DNA of 64,000 nucleotides from Tessaracoccus aquimaris (GTDB taxonomy: Bacteria; Actinomycetota; Actinomycetes; Propionibacteriales; Propionibacteriaceae). The position numbers and the translations under genes are program-made. The stretch lies in contig NZ_CP019606.1 of assembly GCF_001997345.1 (NCBI RefSeq), positions 2,232,001 to 2,296,000 of the forward strand, in the 5' to 3' direction. Of the stretch, positions 1 to 7,090 are shown one piece after another; the stretch's first letter is position 1; the number at the start of each line of letters is the position of its first letter. Under the pieces are notes generated by a model. It saw nothing but the letters and a program-made list of their open reading frames with translations, was not told the DNA's origin and searched no databases.

Positions 1-6
1 GAGAGC

Positions 7-402
7 ATGGTCACACTGACAGGCAGTGATCAAGTGGTCCGGGAACTGGCACACCCCGCGACCGGCGCGATCGAGGCGGAGAAAGTCACCATCACTGACA
101 ACAAGGAGGCTGGCGTATACGAGCTCTGGGTCGACGGCCAGACGGCAGCAGGACTTCTGTACAACGAAGCGGGGACACGGGTGACAATTCTCGCTACTGC
201 GGTGTTCCCCAAGTTCCGCGGTAAAGGGATCGCCGGCAATCTGCTCGGCGGAGTCCTCGACTTGCTCCGCGCCGAGGGGCGAACAGCCACTCTCACTTGC
301 CCGTTCGCCACGGCTTTCGTCCACTCTCACCCCCAGTACGCGGATGTCGTGGACCCCACCTTTCCGGGCAACGCACGCTCGGGCCACGGGCGCATTCACT
401 GA
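7..402 (+). CDS. GNAT-like N-acetyltransferase (COG2388/YidJ type)
   Basis: The 131-residue product matches the small, single-domain GCN5-related acetyltransferases of the Gcn5-rel_NAT type. Visible markers are the acetyl-CoA loop FPKFRGKGIAGNLL (about residues 68-81) and the following helix LLRAEGR. The conserved tail region TCPFATAFVHSHPQYADVV (about residues 98-116) is typical of this group, where a Cys and the PxxxxFVxxHPxYxD motif are conserved. Substrates of these small proteins are unknown. The ATG sits six bases from the window edge, so an upstream in-frame start cannot be excluded, but the length is normal for the family. It precedes an AhpD-like gene by 114 bases. Confidence 0.8.
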   Translation: MVTLTGSDQVVRELAHPATGAIEAEKVTITDNKEAGVYELWVDGQTAAGLLYNEAGTRVTILATAVFPKFRGKGIAGNLLGGVLDLLRAEGRTATLTCPFATAFVHSHPQYADVVDPTFPGNARSGHGRIH

Positions 403-423
403 GTCACATTGAGAGAAGGAAGC

Positions 424-519
424 ATGGTTGCCACCGCCAGCGTGGGGGACAGGATCACTCCCTCGACTGAAGACCATCTCCTCGGCGCGCGCGGCGACGA
501 CGCGCCCGGGGAGCGATGA
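424..519 (+). CDS. 31-residue short ORF with strong RBS, overlapping the AhpD-like start
   Basis: A short reading frame starts at ATG 424 after AGAGAAGGAAGC, a good ribosome binding site, and ends in TGA at 517-519. This stop overlaps the ATGATG start of the next gene. The peptide (MVATASVGDRITPSTEDHL...) has no signal or membrane segment and I do not recognise it. It may be a leader or translational-coupling peptide, or a remnant of a longer gene. The RBS of this ORF is better than the one directly in front of the next gene, which makes coupled translation plausible. Confidence 0.35.
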   Translation: MVATASVGDRITPSTEDHLLGARGDDAPGER

Positions 520-1007
520 TGCATTCAGGGGATGACGCGCTCCCTTACATGGACAAAGCTCTCCCCGACGCTTGGAAGGCAGCTGGGGCTTTCGCGGCTG
601 TTGTCTCCAAGGAGACCGCCAAGCACGGGTTGACGCTCGCCGAAAGCGAGATTGTCAAGGTGCGTGTCTCGCAGCTCAACGGATGTGTCTTCTGCCTGGA
701 TCTGCACTCACGGCAGGCTCGAAAGCTGGGTGTGCCGCAGCAGAAGCTGGATCTGCTGCCGGCATGGCGGGAAGCCACCCTGTTCAGCAGCCGGGAGACG
801 GCGTTGCTCGCTGTCGCCGAAGCAGCGACCGAGTTGCCACTGAGCGAGAACAGCAAAGCGGACCTCCTCGCTGCCCGTAACGCGCTCGGCGAGGAGACCT
901 TTGTCAGCGCTGAATGGGTGGCCGCCTCCATCAATCTTTTCAACAGGATCTCCATCCTCAGTGAGCACCCGGTACGGGCACGCGATGCTGACGGGAACCT
1001 CGCTTGA
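516..1007 (+). CDS. Carboxymuconolactone decarboxylase / AhpD-like peroxidase family protein
   Basis: This 163-residue protein belongs to the AhpD-like CMD family of small thiol peroxidase/reductase proteins. The redox centre is C57-V-F-C60 followed by H64 (motif RVSQLNGCVFCLDLHSRQ), as in alkylhydroperoxidase-like proteins. The family uses this CxxC plus His to reduce peroxides or transfer electrons; the partner here is unknown. The following msrB-msrA pair is also antioxidant, so the cluster looks like an oxidative-stress module. The start at ATG 516 overlaps the stop of a short upstream ORF; a second in-frame ATG follows immediately at 519. A paralogue with the same motif lies at 49.4-49.8 kb on the other strand. 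Confidence 0.85.
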   Translation: MMHSGDDALPYMDKALPDAWKAAGAFAAVVSKETAKHGLTLAESEIVKVRVSQLNGCVFCLDLHSRQARKLGVPQQKLDLLPAWREATLFSSRETALLAVAEAATELPLSENSKADLLAARNALGEETFVSAEWVAASINLFNRISILSEHPVRARDADGNLA

Positions 1008-1179
1008 CGTCGGCGCCGGGACGGAGAGTGTTGTCGTCGGATCACCGGCGGTGAGCGACTCGACAATCTACTCAGTCCCTCGGAGCGACTGGCTCAGTCG
1101 CCATCGTCGGGTGCCGCACTCGAACAGACGCCTGACGGACGAGTCGAGAGCTGAAGTCACAGCGATCTCCCAGAAACTT

Positions 1180-1195
1180 GGGACTAAAAGGTCCA
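1180..1195. promoter_or_regulatory. Imperfect palindrome upstream of msrB, DosR-like
   Basis: The sequence GGGACTAAAAGGTCCA has GGAC/GTCC half-sites around an A-rich centre, reminiscent of the actinobacterial DosR/DevR-type box (GGGACT-WW-AGTCCC). It lies 58 bases before the msrB start in a 245-base gap that holds nothing else I recognise. One half-site is imperfect, so this is a weak candidate. Confidence 0.3.
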
Positions 1196-1252
1196 CTTCC
1201 TGCGTTCTAGTTAGTGACGCCGCAACCCAGCGGCGGCGGAAACGGAGGAATC

Positions 1253-1726
1253 GTGTCCAACGACTACCGCAAGACTCCCGAGGCGCTCAGCCGTCTCACC
1301 TCGCTGCAGTATCGCGTCACGCAGGAGGATGGCACTGAGCCGTCGTTCCGCAACGAGTACTGGAGCAACCGCGAGCCCGGCATCTACGTCGACGTGGTCT
1401 CGGGTCAGCCCCTGTTCTCATCCACCGACAAGTACGAGAGCGGCACGGGATGGCCGAGCTTCACCAGGCCCATCCAGCCGGACGTCGTCCACACGAAGAG
1501 TGACAGAAAGCTCTGGATGGAGCGGAACGAGGTTCGATCCGCAGGCGCCGACAGCCACCTGGGGCACGTGTTCGACGACGGCCCTGCAGAGGCTGGGGGA
1601 CTGCGCTATTGCATGAACTCGGCTGCGCTCCGCTTCATCCCTGTCGCGGAGCTCGAGGCCCAGGGATACGGCGAGTATCGCTCGCTCTTCGACATCACCG
1701 ACACAGCAGAGGAGAACGCATCATGA
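1253..1726 (+). CDS. msrB: Peptide-methionine (R)-S-oxide reductase MsrB
   Basis: The 157-residue protein reduces methionine-R-sulfoxide in oxidised proteins. It shows the SelR fold signatures [10 protein letters not shown] (about 61-70), [11 protein letters not shown] (about 101-111) and the catalytic RYC120MNSAALRF. The two CxxC pairs that bind zinc in many MsrB proteins are absent, so this is a zinc-free type. The start chosen is GTG 1253, four bases after an AACGGAGGAA ribosome binding site; an upstream in-frame GTG at 1214 has no such site and would add a low-complexity leader. The stop overlaps the msrA start (ATGA), so the two are translationally coupled. Confidence 0.95.
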   Translation: MSNDYRKTPEALSRLTSLQYRVTQEDGTEPSFRNEYWSNREPGIYVDVVSGQPLFSSTDKYESGTGWPSFTRPIQPDVVHTKSDRKLWMERNEVRSAGADSHLGHVFDDGPAEAGGLRYCMNSAALRFIPVAELEAQGYGEYRSLFDITDTAEENAS

Positions 1727-2274
1727 CCAGTGGGATCCACGACACCGGACAGATCACCCGCACACCAGGCACCGAGACGGCTGTTCTTGCCGGTGGGTGT
1801 TTCTGGGGAATGGAGGACCTAATCCGACGTCAGCCGGGCGTCCTGCAGACCCGCGTCGGCTATACCGGCGGGCGGAACAGCCACGCCACCTATGATCGGC
1901 ATCCGGGCCACGCTGAGGCGCTGGAGGTGGTTTTCGACCCCGCCAAGACCACTTACCGTGACATTCTTGCGTTCTTCTTCCAGATCCACGACCCAACGAC
2001 ATCGAATCGACAGGGTAACGACTCGGGCTTGAGCTACCGGTCTGCGATCTTCCCGGTCACGCCTGAGCAGGCGCAGATCGCTCGTGAAACCATCGCAGAC
2101 GTGAACGCGTCGGGTCTGTGGCCCGGCAAGGTGGTCACCTGGATTGAGTCGGCTGGGTCGTTCTGGGAGGCGGAACCTGTGCATCAGGACTACCTGGAGC
2201 GTTATCCGAACGGTTACACCTGCCACTTTCCTCGTGCGGGCTGGGTACTGCCGCCGCGCTCGGTGCAAGCGTAA
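1723..2274 (+). CDS. msrA: Peptide-methionine (S)-S-oxide reductase MsrA
   Basis: This 183-residue enzyme reduces methionine-S-sulfoxide and complements MsrB. The active-site motif GGC26FWGMED is clear, followed by the family signatures [12 protein letters not shown] (about 39-50), [14 protein letters not shown] (about 58-71) and [26 protein letters not shown] (about 86-111). The ATG at 1723 overlaps the msrB TGA; the reading frame is also open upstream but that part is a shadow of msrB. The gene ends before a strong hairpin terminator at 2280-2312. Confidence 0.96.
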   Translation: MTSGIHDTGQITRTPGTETAVLAGGCFWGMEDLIRRQPGVLQTRVGYTGGRNSHATYDRHPGHAEALEVVFDPAKTTYRDILAFFFQIHDPTTSNRQGNDSGLSYRSAIFPVTPEQAQIARETIADVNASGLWPGKVVTWIESAGSFWEAEPVHQDYLERYPNGYTCHFPRAGWVLPPRSVQA

Positions 2275-2279
2275 AACCT

Positions 2280-2312
2280 GGTTGGCGTGCTCACCGCGTG
2301 GGCACGCCAACC
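2280..2312 (+). terminator. Hairpin terminator after msrA
   Basis: A perfect 11-bp stem GGTTGGCGTGC / GCACGCCAACC encloses an 11-base loop, five bases after the msrA stop codon. There is no U-tract, as is common in high-GC actinobacteria. Confidence 0.8.
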
Positions 2313-2524
2313 TGCTCTCCGCAGCAAGTACTTGCTGCATCAAGCTCACTAGCCTCGATGTTTCATGGGGCTGGTGAGCGGGGTGGGTCGGCGTCGTTGC
2401 CGGTGTTGAGCTGCTGATTGTGGCATTCGGGTATGACAGATCGTCGCAGTGTCCGTTGCGGGCGGTCGGGTTCCACTCCCGAGAAGAGGAGCTGCTGGTC
2501 GTAGGGGCGGGTGGTCTCGCCGGG

Positions 2525-3937
2525 TTAGGTCTGTGCGACGGTGGTGCGGAGCCGGTTGACGCCGGTCAGGACCCTCACGGCTTCGGGTGCATGTTCGGCG
2601 AGGTGGAGGACCTTGTGCCGGGCGCGGCGCACGAGGGTCGCGGGGATCTCGAACAACCGCGCGCGGAGCCGTTTGGGTTCCCATTTCCTCGCGTCGTGCC
2701 TGGTGAAGGCGATGGTTTGCATCCAGGCGACGAGCTCGGAGGCGAGTTGGATGATCTGGCACCAGATCTGGTTCTGCGCGAAGGACTGCAGCGGGAACTT
2801 CTCAAGGCCCATGTCTTTGGCGTTACGGATCCGGTCTTCGCAGCGCGCCCGGCGACGGTGCCGCAGCTCCAAGACGGGAAGCTGGCCGCGCGGGGAGTTG
2901 GTGGCGAACGCGGTGATGCGCATCCCCTCGTGATCAGTGATCCGCAGCTGCGCCCCAGGATGAGGACGTTCCTTCCGCACGATCACCCGCATCCCGGGCG
3001 GCCAACCCTGAAGATCCAGCAGCCCGGTCAGCTCCGCCACCCATGTCCCCTCGCGGATCCCCTCGTCCTCGCTGTCGTAGGCGGGGGTCCACGCCTTTGC
3101 CTCGTCGAGGCGTTTCAGCAGGTCAGGGGTGCTTGCGGGGAGGGTGAACCCGACCGAGTAGGCCAGACGCTGCCGCTGGAGCCAGGCCAGGAAGTCCTTG
3201 GTGCCGCCGGCCCCGTCGGTGCGGATCAAGATCTTCTTCGACCCCCGACCACCCCGGGCCAGCAGGCCCGCAGGCAGCTGCGCGAGAGCCTGCCGGGTGA
3301 CGGTGATGTGATCAGCGGCGGTGTTGGAGCCGGCGTTGCCGGGGCGCAGCTGGATCGCCAGTGGTTCCCCGGTCCCGTCGCTGCCGTGGTCAAGGAACGC
3401 ACACAACGGGTGATATCCGAAGCCGCGTTTGAACGTCGGTGCGGCCTGCTCCTTCTCACTGTGGGCGGTGATCAGGGTGGCGTCGAGGTCGATGACCAGC
3501 GGGCTCTTCACGCTCGCCCCCACAGTCGGGGAATGCGCTCCGACGAGGGTCCAGGCTCTTTCACGCGCGGTGCGGCGGGCTTTCGAGATCGCCTCGATCA
3601 CGGTGGGCGCGTCCTGGGCGAGGGTGGTGAGCGTGCGGGAGATCGTCGGGGTCGAGGCGACATCACCGAACAGGCCCGGCTCGCAACGCAGCAGATCAGT
3701 ATCCGAAGCATGCTCCCCGCCGATTGCGAGAGTGAGTGCGAGGTCCAGCAGGACCTTCGCCGCGTGGTGCTCGGCCAGCGGTTTCGTCCACGGATCCAGA
3801 GCTTCCCGCAGCGAAGCAGCGAGGCCGGTGGCGTGGATCGTGTCGGTCAGCAGCACCGCACCAGCATGCGAGAGGGCCGGGACCTCAGCGATGTCCACGC
3901 GCGGACGGGGGTAGAAGAACAAGGTAGGGTGGGACAC
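2525..3937 (-). CDS. IS1380-family transposase (copy 1)
   Basis: The 470-residue DDE-type transposase is full length with no frameshift. Typical features are the N-terminal MSHPTLFFYPRPRVD segment, the catalytic segment SPLVIDLDATLITAHSEKEQAAPTFKRGFGYHPLCAF (about 147-183) containing the first acidic residues, the IRTDGAGGTKDFL segment (about 240-252) with a second acidic residue, and a basic C-terminal region. The start is GTG 3937, preceded by AGGAG with a 7-base spacer inside an inverted-repeat arm. It differs from copy 2 at scattered residues only, so both copies are recent and probably both active. Confidence 0.95.
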   Translation of the reverse strand: MSHPTLFFYPRPRVDIAEVPALSHAGAVLLTDTIHATGLAASLREALDPWTKPLAEHHAAKVLLDLALTLAIGGEHASDTDLLRCEPGLFGDVASTPTISRTLTTLAQDAPTVIEAISKARRTARERAWTLVGAHSPTVGASVKSPLVIDLDATLITAHSEKEQAAPTFKRGFGYHPLCAFLDHGSDGTGEPLAIQLRPGNAGSNTAADHITVTRQALAQLPAGLLARGGRGSKKILIRTDGAGGTKDFLAWLQRQRLAYSVGFTLPASTPDLLKRLDEAKAWTPAYDSEDEGIREGTWVAELTGLLDLQGWPPGMRVIVRKERPHPGAQLRITDHEGMRITAFATNSPRGQLPVLELRHRRRARCEDRIRNAKDMGLEKFPLQSFAQNQIWCQIIQLASELVAWMQTIAFTRHDARKWEPKRLRARLFEIPATLVRRARHKVLHLAEHAPEAVRVLTGVNRLRTTVAQT

Positions 3938-3940
3938 CTG

Positions 3941-4010
3941 AAAGGTGCTCCTTCCGGCGGATGGCTACGAGCTTCAACACCCCGTATCATCCCAGGCCAG
4001 GAGCACCTTT
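3941..4010 (-). promoter_or_regulatory. RBS-containing inverted repeat upstream of transposase, copy 1
   Basis: The 12-bp sequence AAAGGTGCTCCT at 3941-3952 is an exact inverted repeat of AGGAGCACCTTT at 3999-4010. On the transposase strand the arm next to the GTG start contains the ribosome binding site AGGAG. Transcripts that begin outside the IS would carry both arms and could hide the RBS; transcripts from an internal promoter (a GATAC-like -10 near 3983-3990) would lack the distal arm. The same arrangement is present in copy 2 at 8507-8576. Confidence 0.55.
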
Positions 4011-4062
4011 CTCTATGCCTCCCACCCATCGAGACCACACCGCTATGAAAACTCGAGGCTAG

Positions 4063-4256
4063 CGGCGGGGTTCACGGAGTACTTCGGCGACGACGACTGG
4101 CTAGTGGACTGGGCTGACGCCATCGAAGACGAAGGCGGCGGCTTCGCAGTCACCGTTCATGCCAGCTACGACCCAAACGACAAGAAGCGTCGAGTCGCCG
4201 CCGCGTACTGGTCGGAGAAGTTGGACAGCTGGCCGAAGCCGGGCCAGAGCCGGTAG
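4063..4256 (+). pseudogene. 3' remnant of an unknown gene cut by IS1380 copy 1
   Basis: Directly after the CTAG duplication an open frame encodes about 63 residues (AGFTEYFGDDDWLVDWADAI..., ending KPGQSR) and stops at 4254-4256. It has no start codon or RBS of its own and reads straight out of the IS, so it looks like the C-terminal end of a gene whose 5' part is gone. I do not recognise the family. The next 135 bases up to 4391 hold nothing I can identify. Confidence 0.4.
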
Positions 4257-4391
4257 AGGCGAAGCACTCGGATAGAGCCAGAGGGCCCGTGAGTGTTGGC
4301 ATGAAGTCCCAAACGTACAGGGCGCCCTGATCGACCCACGACAGAGCGTTTGTGGCGCACCGGCGCGGCAGGCTATCGAGGCTCCGGCATC

Positions 4392-5127
4392 TCAACCAAA
4401 CAGCTTCCCTTGGTCCACGAACTCGATGCCTCGTTGAGCGGAGATATACGGGGCGAGGGCGGTTGGCAGGTTGGGTCGATGGCCGGCCATGAGTTCTCGC
4501 ACGGCGATGTGCTGCAAGGTCGGGAAGTCCTGACCGTTCGCAGGATGGGTCCAGAAGCCGGACGTGTCGATGACCTCTTGGGCGCCTCGTGTGAGCGTGT
4601 CGTTGAGGGTGATCAGCACGCCGAGCTGCGCGTCGCGGGCATTGTGGACGGTCCCAACGAGATCGCGCACGTGGGTCGGGGGCACCGTCTTGCCGCCCTT
4701 CACTGAGACAAGGACCTTGCCAACGGTGGTGCTGTCGATGATGAACCGGCGAACGCCGTCGATGCCCTTGTCTCCGACCTGCCTCTCGTTCGGCTGGGCG
4801 TGGAGCATCGAGACCGCCCAGCGCTCGAAGTCGAACGGCGACTTCTCGAACAGGCGCTGCGCCGACTGCATGTCGTACGGGATTCCATCCACCACTACCT
4901 GGTCCATGACGGACTGGCCGAAAGTGGCCTGCAACCGCTTGATGATGAGGTCAATCGAGATGTACGTGATGTCGATGCCTACCCACGACCGACCGAGCTT
5001 CTGCGCCGCGTCTACCGTCGTCCCGCACCCGCAGAACGGGTCCAGGACCACCGCACCCGGATTGGTAGTGAGCTTGATGATCCGTTCCAGCAGCGCCAAG
5101 GGCTTCTGGGTTGGGTAGCCGAGCCGT
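4392..5127 (-). pseudogene. DNA methyltransferase fused to Mrr-like nuclease domain, N-terminally truncated
   Basis: The remaining C-terminal ~245 residues start with the motif X region ERLGYPTQKPLALLERII and motif I DPFCGCGTTVDAAQ of a beta-class N4/N6-type site-specific DNA methyltransferase. In this class the catalytic DPPY motif lies further N-terminal, and it is missing here, so the enzyme cannot be active. After the methyltransferase part comes a region with DKGIDGVRRFII...VLVSVKGGKT, which fits the D...(V/Q)xK core of an Mrr-like restriction endonuclease domain. The frame continues into an IS end fragment at 5128, which supplies an artificial N-terminus (MGGGVRRRCRC...). This is a remnant of a restriction-modification or defence gene lost by IS-adjacent deletion. 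Confidence 0.8.
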
Positions 5128-5192
5128 TCAGCAGCTGAACACCGGCAACGACGCCGAACGCCCCCGCCCACCAGCCCGATGAAACATCGAGG
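5128..5192 (-). mobile_element. IS1380 end fragment (65 bp)
   Basis: The complement of this stretch matches the first ~65 bases of the left end of IS1380 copy 2 with two mismatches (CCTCGATGTTTCA terminus at 5192 inward). It is followed by CTAG at 5193-5196, the same target tetranucleotide as copy 1. The inner side breaks directly into methyltransferase coding sequence, so a deletion starting inside the IS removed the rest of the element and the 5' part of the methyltransferase gene. Confidence 0.85.
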
Positions 5193-6170
5193 CTAGAGCC
5201 AACGCTGACGGCGGAAGACGGCGTACAGGCCCGCGGAGATGATGACCATTGCCAGAATCGATAGCGGGTAGCCAAAATCCCAGGTAAGTTCCGGAATTGA
5301 CGCAAAATTCATCCCGTATATCGCTCCGACAAGGCTCGGAGTGAATAGGATGGCGGCCCACCCTGAAACGCGCTTCATGTCCTCGTTCTGTTTCTGGGCC
5401 ACTAGGGCCAAGTAAACCGTAACGAGCTGTGTCAGCCGTGCGTGGATGCCGGACACTCTGGACAGAAGGTCATCTGCGTCCTCGGCGAAGGCCGCAGCAT
5501 CGGCTGACCAGTCTGAGTTCTTCGACGCCCCTGGCGCGGGGATTCGATCGATGAACCGGCACAGGGAAGCAAGAGAGGAGCGGACCTTGCTGGCATCGGA
5601 GCCGAGCCGATAAACGCTCTCGATGTCCTTCTCGAATTCCCCGAAAATACTCGACTCGCAGTCCGCAGTGCCGTCCTCCAGGGAAAGTGCGGCAGAGTCA
5701 TAGGAATCGATCGCGGCCTCGACGATGAGCGTTAGCGTCAGTTCCGCCTCATCTGCGGCAAAGTATCGCCCTGAGTTGTCTTCCGCCGGATGCCAGGCGG
5801 TCCCGATTCCGTCGACATCTTCAAAGACCACCAGCCAGTCGTCATGAAAGACAATGTGTAGTGATTCTATTCGTAGATCTTCTTGCCCTGCTTTTGCGAT
5901 CCGGTTTATTCGCAGAAGGAAGGAGGGGCCGAATACATCCAGGCGAGGGCGACCGGCTCCTTCACGCAGGATTTCTCGCATGTTCTCCGGGAACTCGAAT
6001 TCAGTTCCAAGTTGGTCAACCGTGTGCTCGCGCCCACATTGGCAGTCGACGACCTCGCCTCGATCCGTGATCAATGATCGGAGATCCGCAATCGGCTGCT
6101 GTTGCTTTGGTCGGACCTGCGGTCGCATCGCGTGTGCGGTGCCACCGGAGCATCCAAGGTGTTCAGTCAT
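5193..6170 (-). CDS. CorA-family divalent cation transporter
   Basis: The roughly 325-residue protein has the CorA layout: an N-terminal soluble domain, a long helical region (about 200-265, ending LTQLVTVYLALVAQKQNEDMKRVSGWAAILFTPSLVGAIYGMNF), and two C-terminal membrane helices. The GMN signature (YGMNF) at the end of the first helix is the ion-selectivity motif for Mg2+ or related ions. The protein ends FRRQRWL, a usual CorA end, and its TAG stop lies within the CTAG target of the neighbouring IS fragment, so the insertion left the coding end intact. Start is uncertain: ATG 6170 is used, ATG 6128 is an alternative, and neither has a clear RBS. The frame is open further upstream to 6899 but overlaps an IS3 remnant. 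Confidence 0.8.
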   Translation of the reverse strand: MTEHLGCSGGTAHAMRPQVRPKQQQPIADLRSLITDRGEVVDCQCGREHTVDQLGTEFEFPENMREILREGAGRPRLDVFGPSFLLRINRIAKAGQEDLRIESLHIVFHDDWLVVFEDVDGIGTAWHPAEDNSGRYFAADEAELTLTLIVEAAIDSYDSAALSLEDGTADCESSIFGEFEKDIESVYRLGSDASKVRSSLASLCRFIDRIPAPGASKNSDWSADAAAFAEDADDLLSRVSGIHARLTQLVTVYLALVAQKQNEDMKRVSGWAAILFTPSLVGAIYGMNFASIPELTWDFGYPLSILAMVIISAGLYAVFRRQRWL

Positions 6171-6287
6171 CCGGCGAGTGTAGTGGCGCAGAGGGGAGAT
6201 GCGAGAGCCAGAGCCGCTCACGATGCCGGCCAGGACGCTGTAGCGCGCTGGGTCTCCTTCCCGAGTCTCACGAAGGAGAACTGGAGT

Positions 6288-6618
6288 ATGCCCACGAAGT
6301 TCTGCTCGGAGCTGCGTGATCGTGCGGTCCGCATGGTCTACGCCCGCCACGCCCTTGAAAGTGGCCCAGGAGCGCAGTCGACCCGCGCCGTCGCGCCCGA
6401 GCTCGGCGTCGGTGAGGAGCCCTTGCGGAGCTGGTGCAACCGCTACGGCCCCGCCGAGAGATCGTCCCGTCCGCAGGAATCGCTCGAGGAGGAGAATCGC
6501 CGGCTGAGGAGCGAAGTGACCGACATGCGCCGTGCGAACGAGATCTTGAAGAAGGCATCGGCATTTTATCCGCGCAGCCCGATCGCCCCACGACGAAATG
6601 ATCCGGTTCATCGATATG
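6288..6618 (+). pseudogene. IS3-family OrfA, frameshifted near its 3' end
   Basis: The product starts MPTKFCSELRDRAVRMVYARHA and has the helix-turn-helix plus leucine-zipper layout of IS3 OrfA, ending ENRRLRSEVTDMRRANEILKKASAF. ATG 6288 follows a GAAGGAGAACTGGAGT ribosome binding site. After KKASAF the expected tail DRPTTK-stop is present one frame over (GATCGCCCCACGACGAAATGA region, stop at 6598-6601), so a single base has been lost near 6565-6580. In the present frame translation runs on to 6626. Confidence 0.75.
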
Positions 6619-6917
6619 CACCGTGAACAATTCGGTTTCGAGGCTGTCTGCCGCGTGGTCGGCACGACAGAATGTGGGTTTCTCACCTCCCGCGGCTGCC
6701 GAGCCGCGAAGCAGCGCCCAGCCTCTGCCCGCGGCATCTGGGCCGCAAAGTTCACCTGCGTTCGCATCCCGAAAGGGCTCTGCGACGCCGCGCTCTTCAC
6801 GGACGTCCGCACGCGGCGGATCGTCGGCTGGGCCGTCGCGGCCCGCCTGCCCACCGAGGCATTGCCGTTGCAGGCCCTCGAGCACGCTCTACTGTGCACC
6901 TGCGCCGAAGCCTCTAG
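6598..6917 (+). pseudogene. IS3-family OrfB, internal deletion and 3' truncation
   Basis: The start ATG overlaps the original OrfA stop. The N-terminal part MIRFIDMHREQFGFEAVCRVVGTTECGFLTSRG is normal for OrfB, then the sequence jumps from SARGIW to AAKFTCVRIPKGLC and continues FTDVRTRRIVGWAVAARLPTEALPLQALEHAL. In complete OrfB proteins about 90-100 residues separate these parts, including the first catalytic acidic residue. The 3' half with the last catalytic glutamate is missing because IS1380 copy 2 follows. Confidence 0.8.
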
Positions 6918-7090
6918 CCTCGATGTTTCATCGGGTTGGTGAGCGGGGGCGTTCGGCGTCGTTGCCGGTGTTCAGCTGCTGATTCTGGCATGTGGGTGTG
7001 ACAGATCGTCGCAGTGTCCGTTGCGGGCGGTCGGGTTCCACTCCCGAGAGGAGGATTCTGCTGGTCGGTGGGGCGGGTGGAGCCGCCTGG

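Larger units (their letters stand above)
2353..4058 (-). mobile_element. IS1380-family insertion sequence, copy 1 (complete, 1706 bp)
   Basis: The element is bounded by imperfect 13-bp terminal inverted repeats, CCTCGATGTTTCA on the left and the complement of TGAAAACTCGAGG on the right, and is flanked by a perfect 4-bp CTAG at 2349-2352 and 4059-4062. Ends starting with CC and a 4-bp target duplication are typical of the IS1380 family. It carries one intact transposase gene on the minus strand. A 12-bp internal inverted repeat lies upstream of the transposase. A near-identical copy is at 6918-8624 and an end fragment at 5128-5192. Confidence 0.93.
6288..6917 (+). mobile_element. Decayed IS3-family element (orfA plus deleted orfB)
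   Basis: The left part encodes an IS3-type OrfA and the right part a short internally deleted OrfB that is cut off by IS1380 copy 2 at 6914-6917. No intact terminal repeats are visible. The element is inactive and was already present before the IS1380 insertion. Confidence 0.85.

Noticed and set aside
2420..4048. 542-residue frame antisense to the IS1380 transposase
   Set aside because: It mirrors the transposase in a high-GC background, has no family match and the same mirror frame occurs in copy 2.
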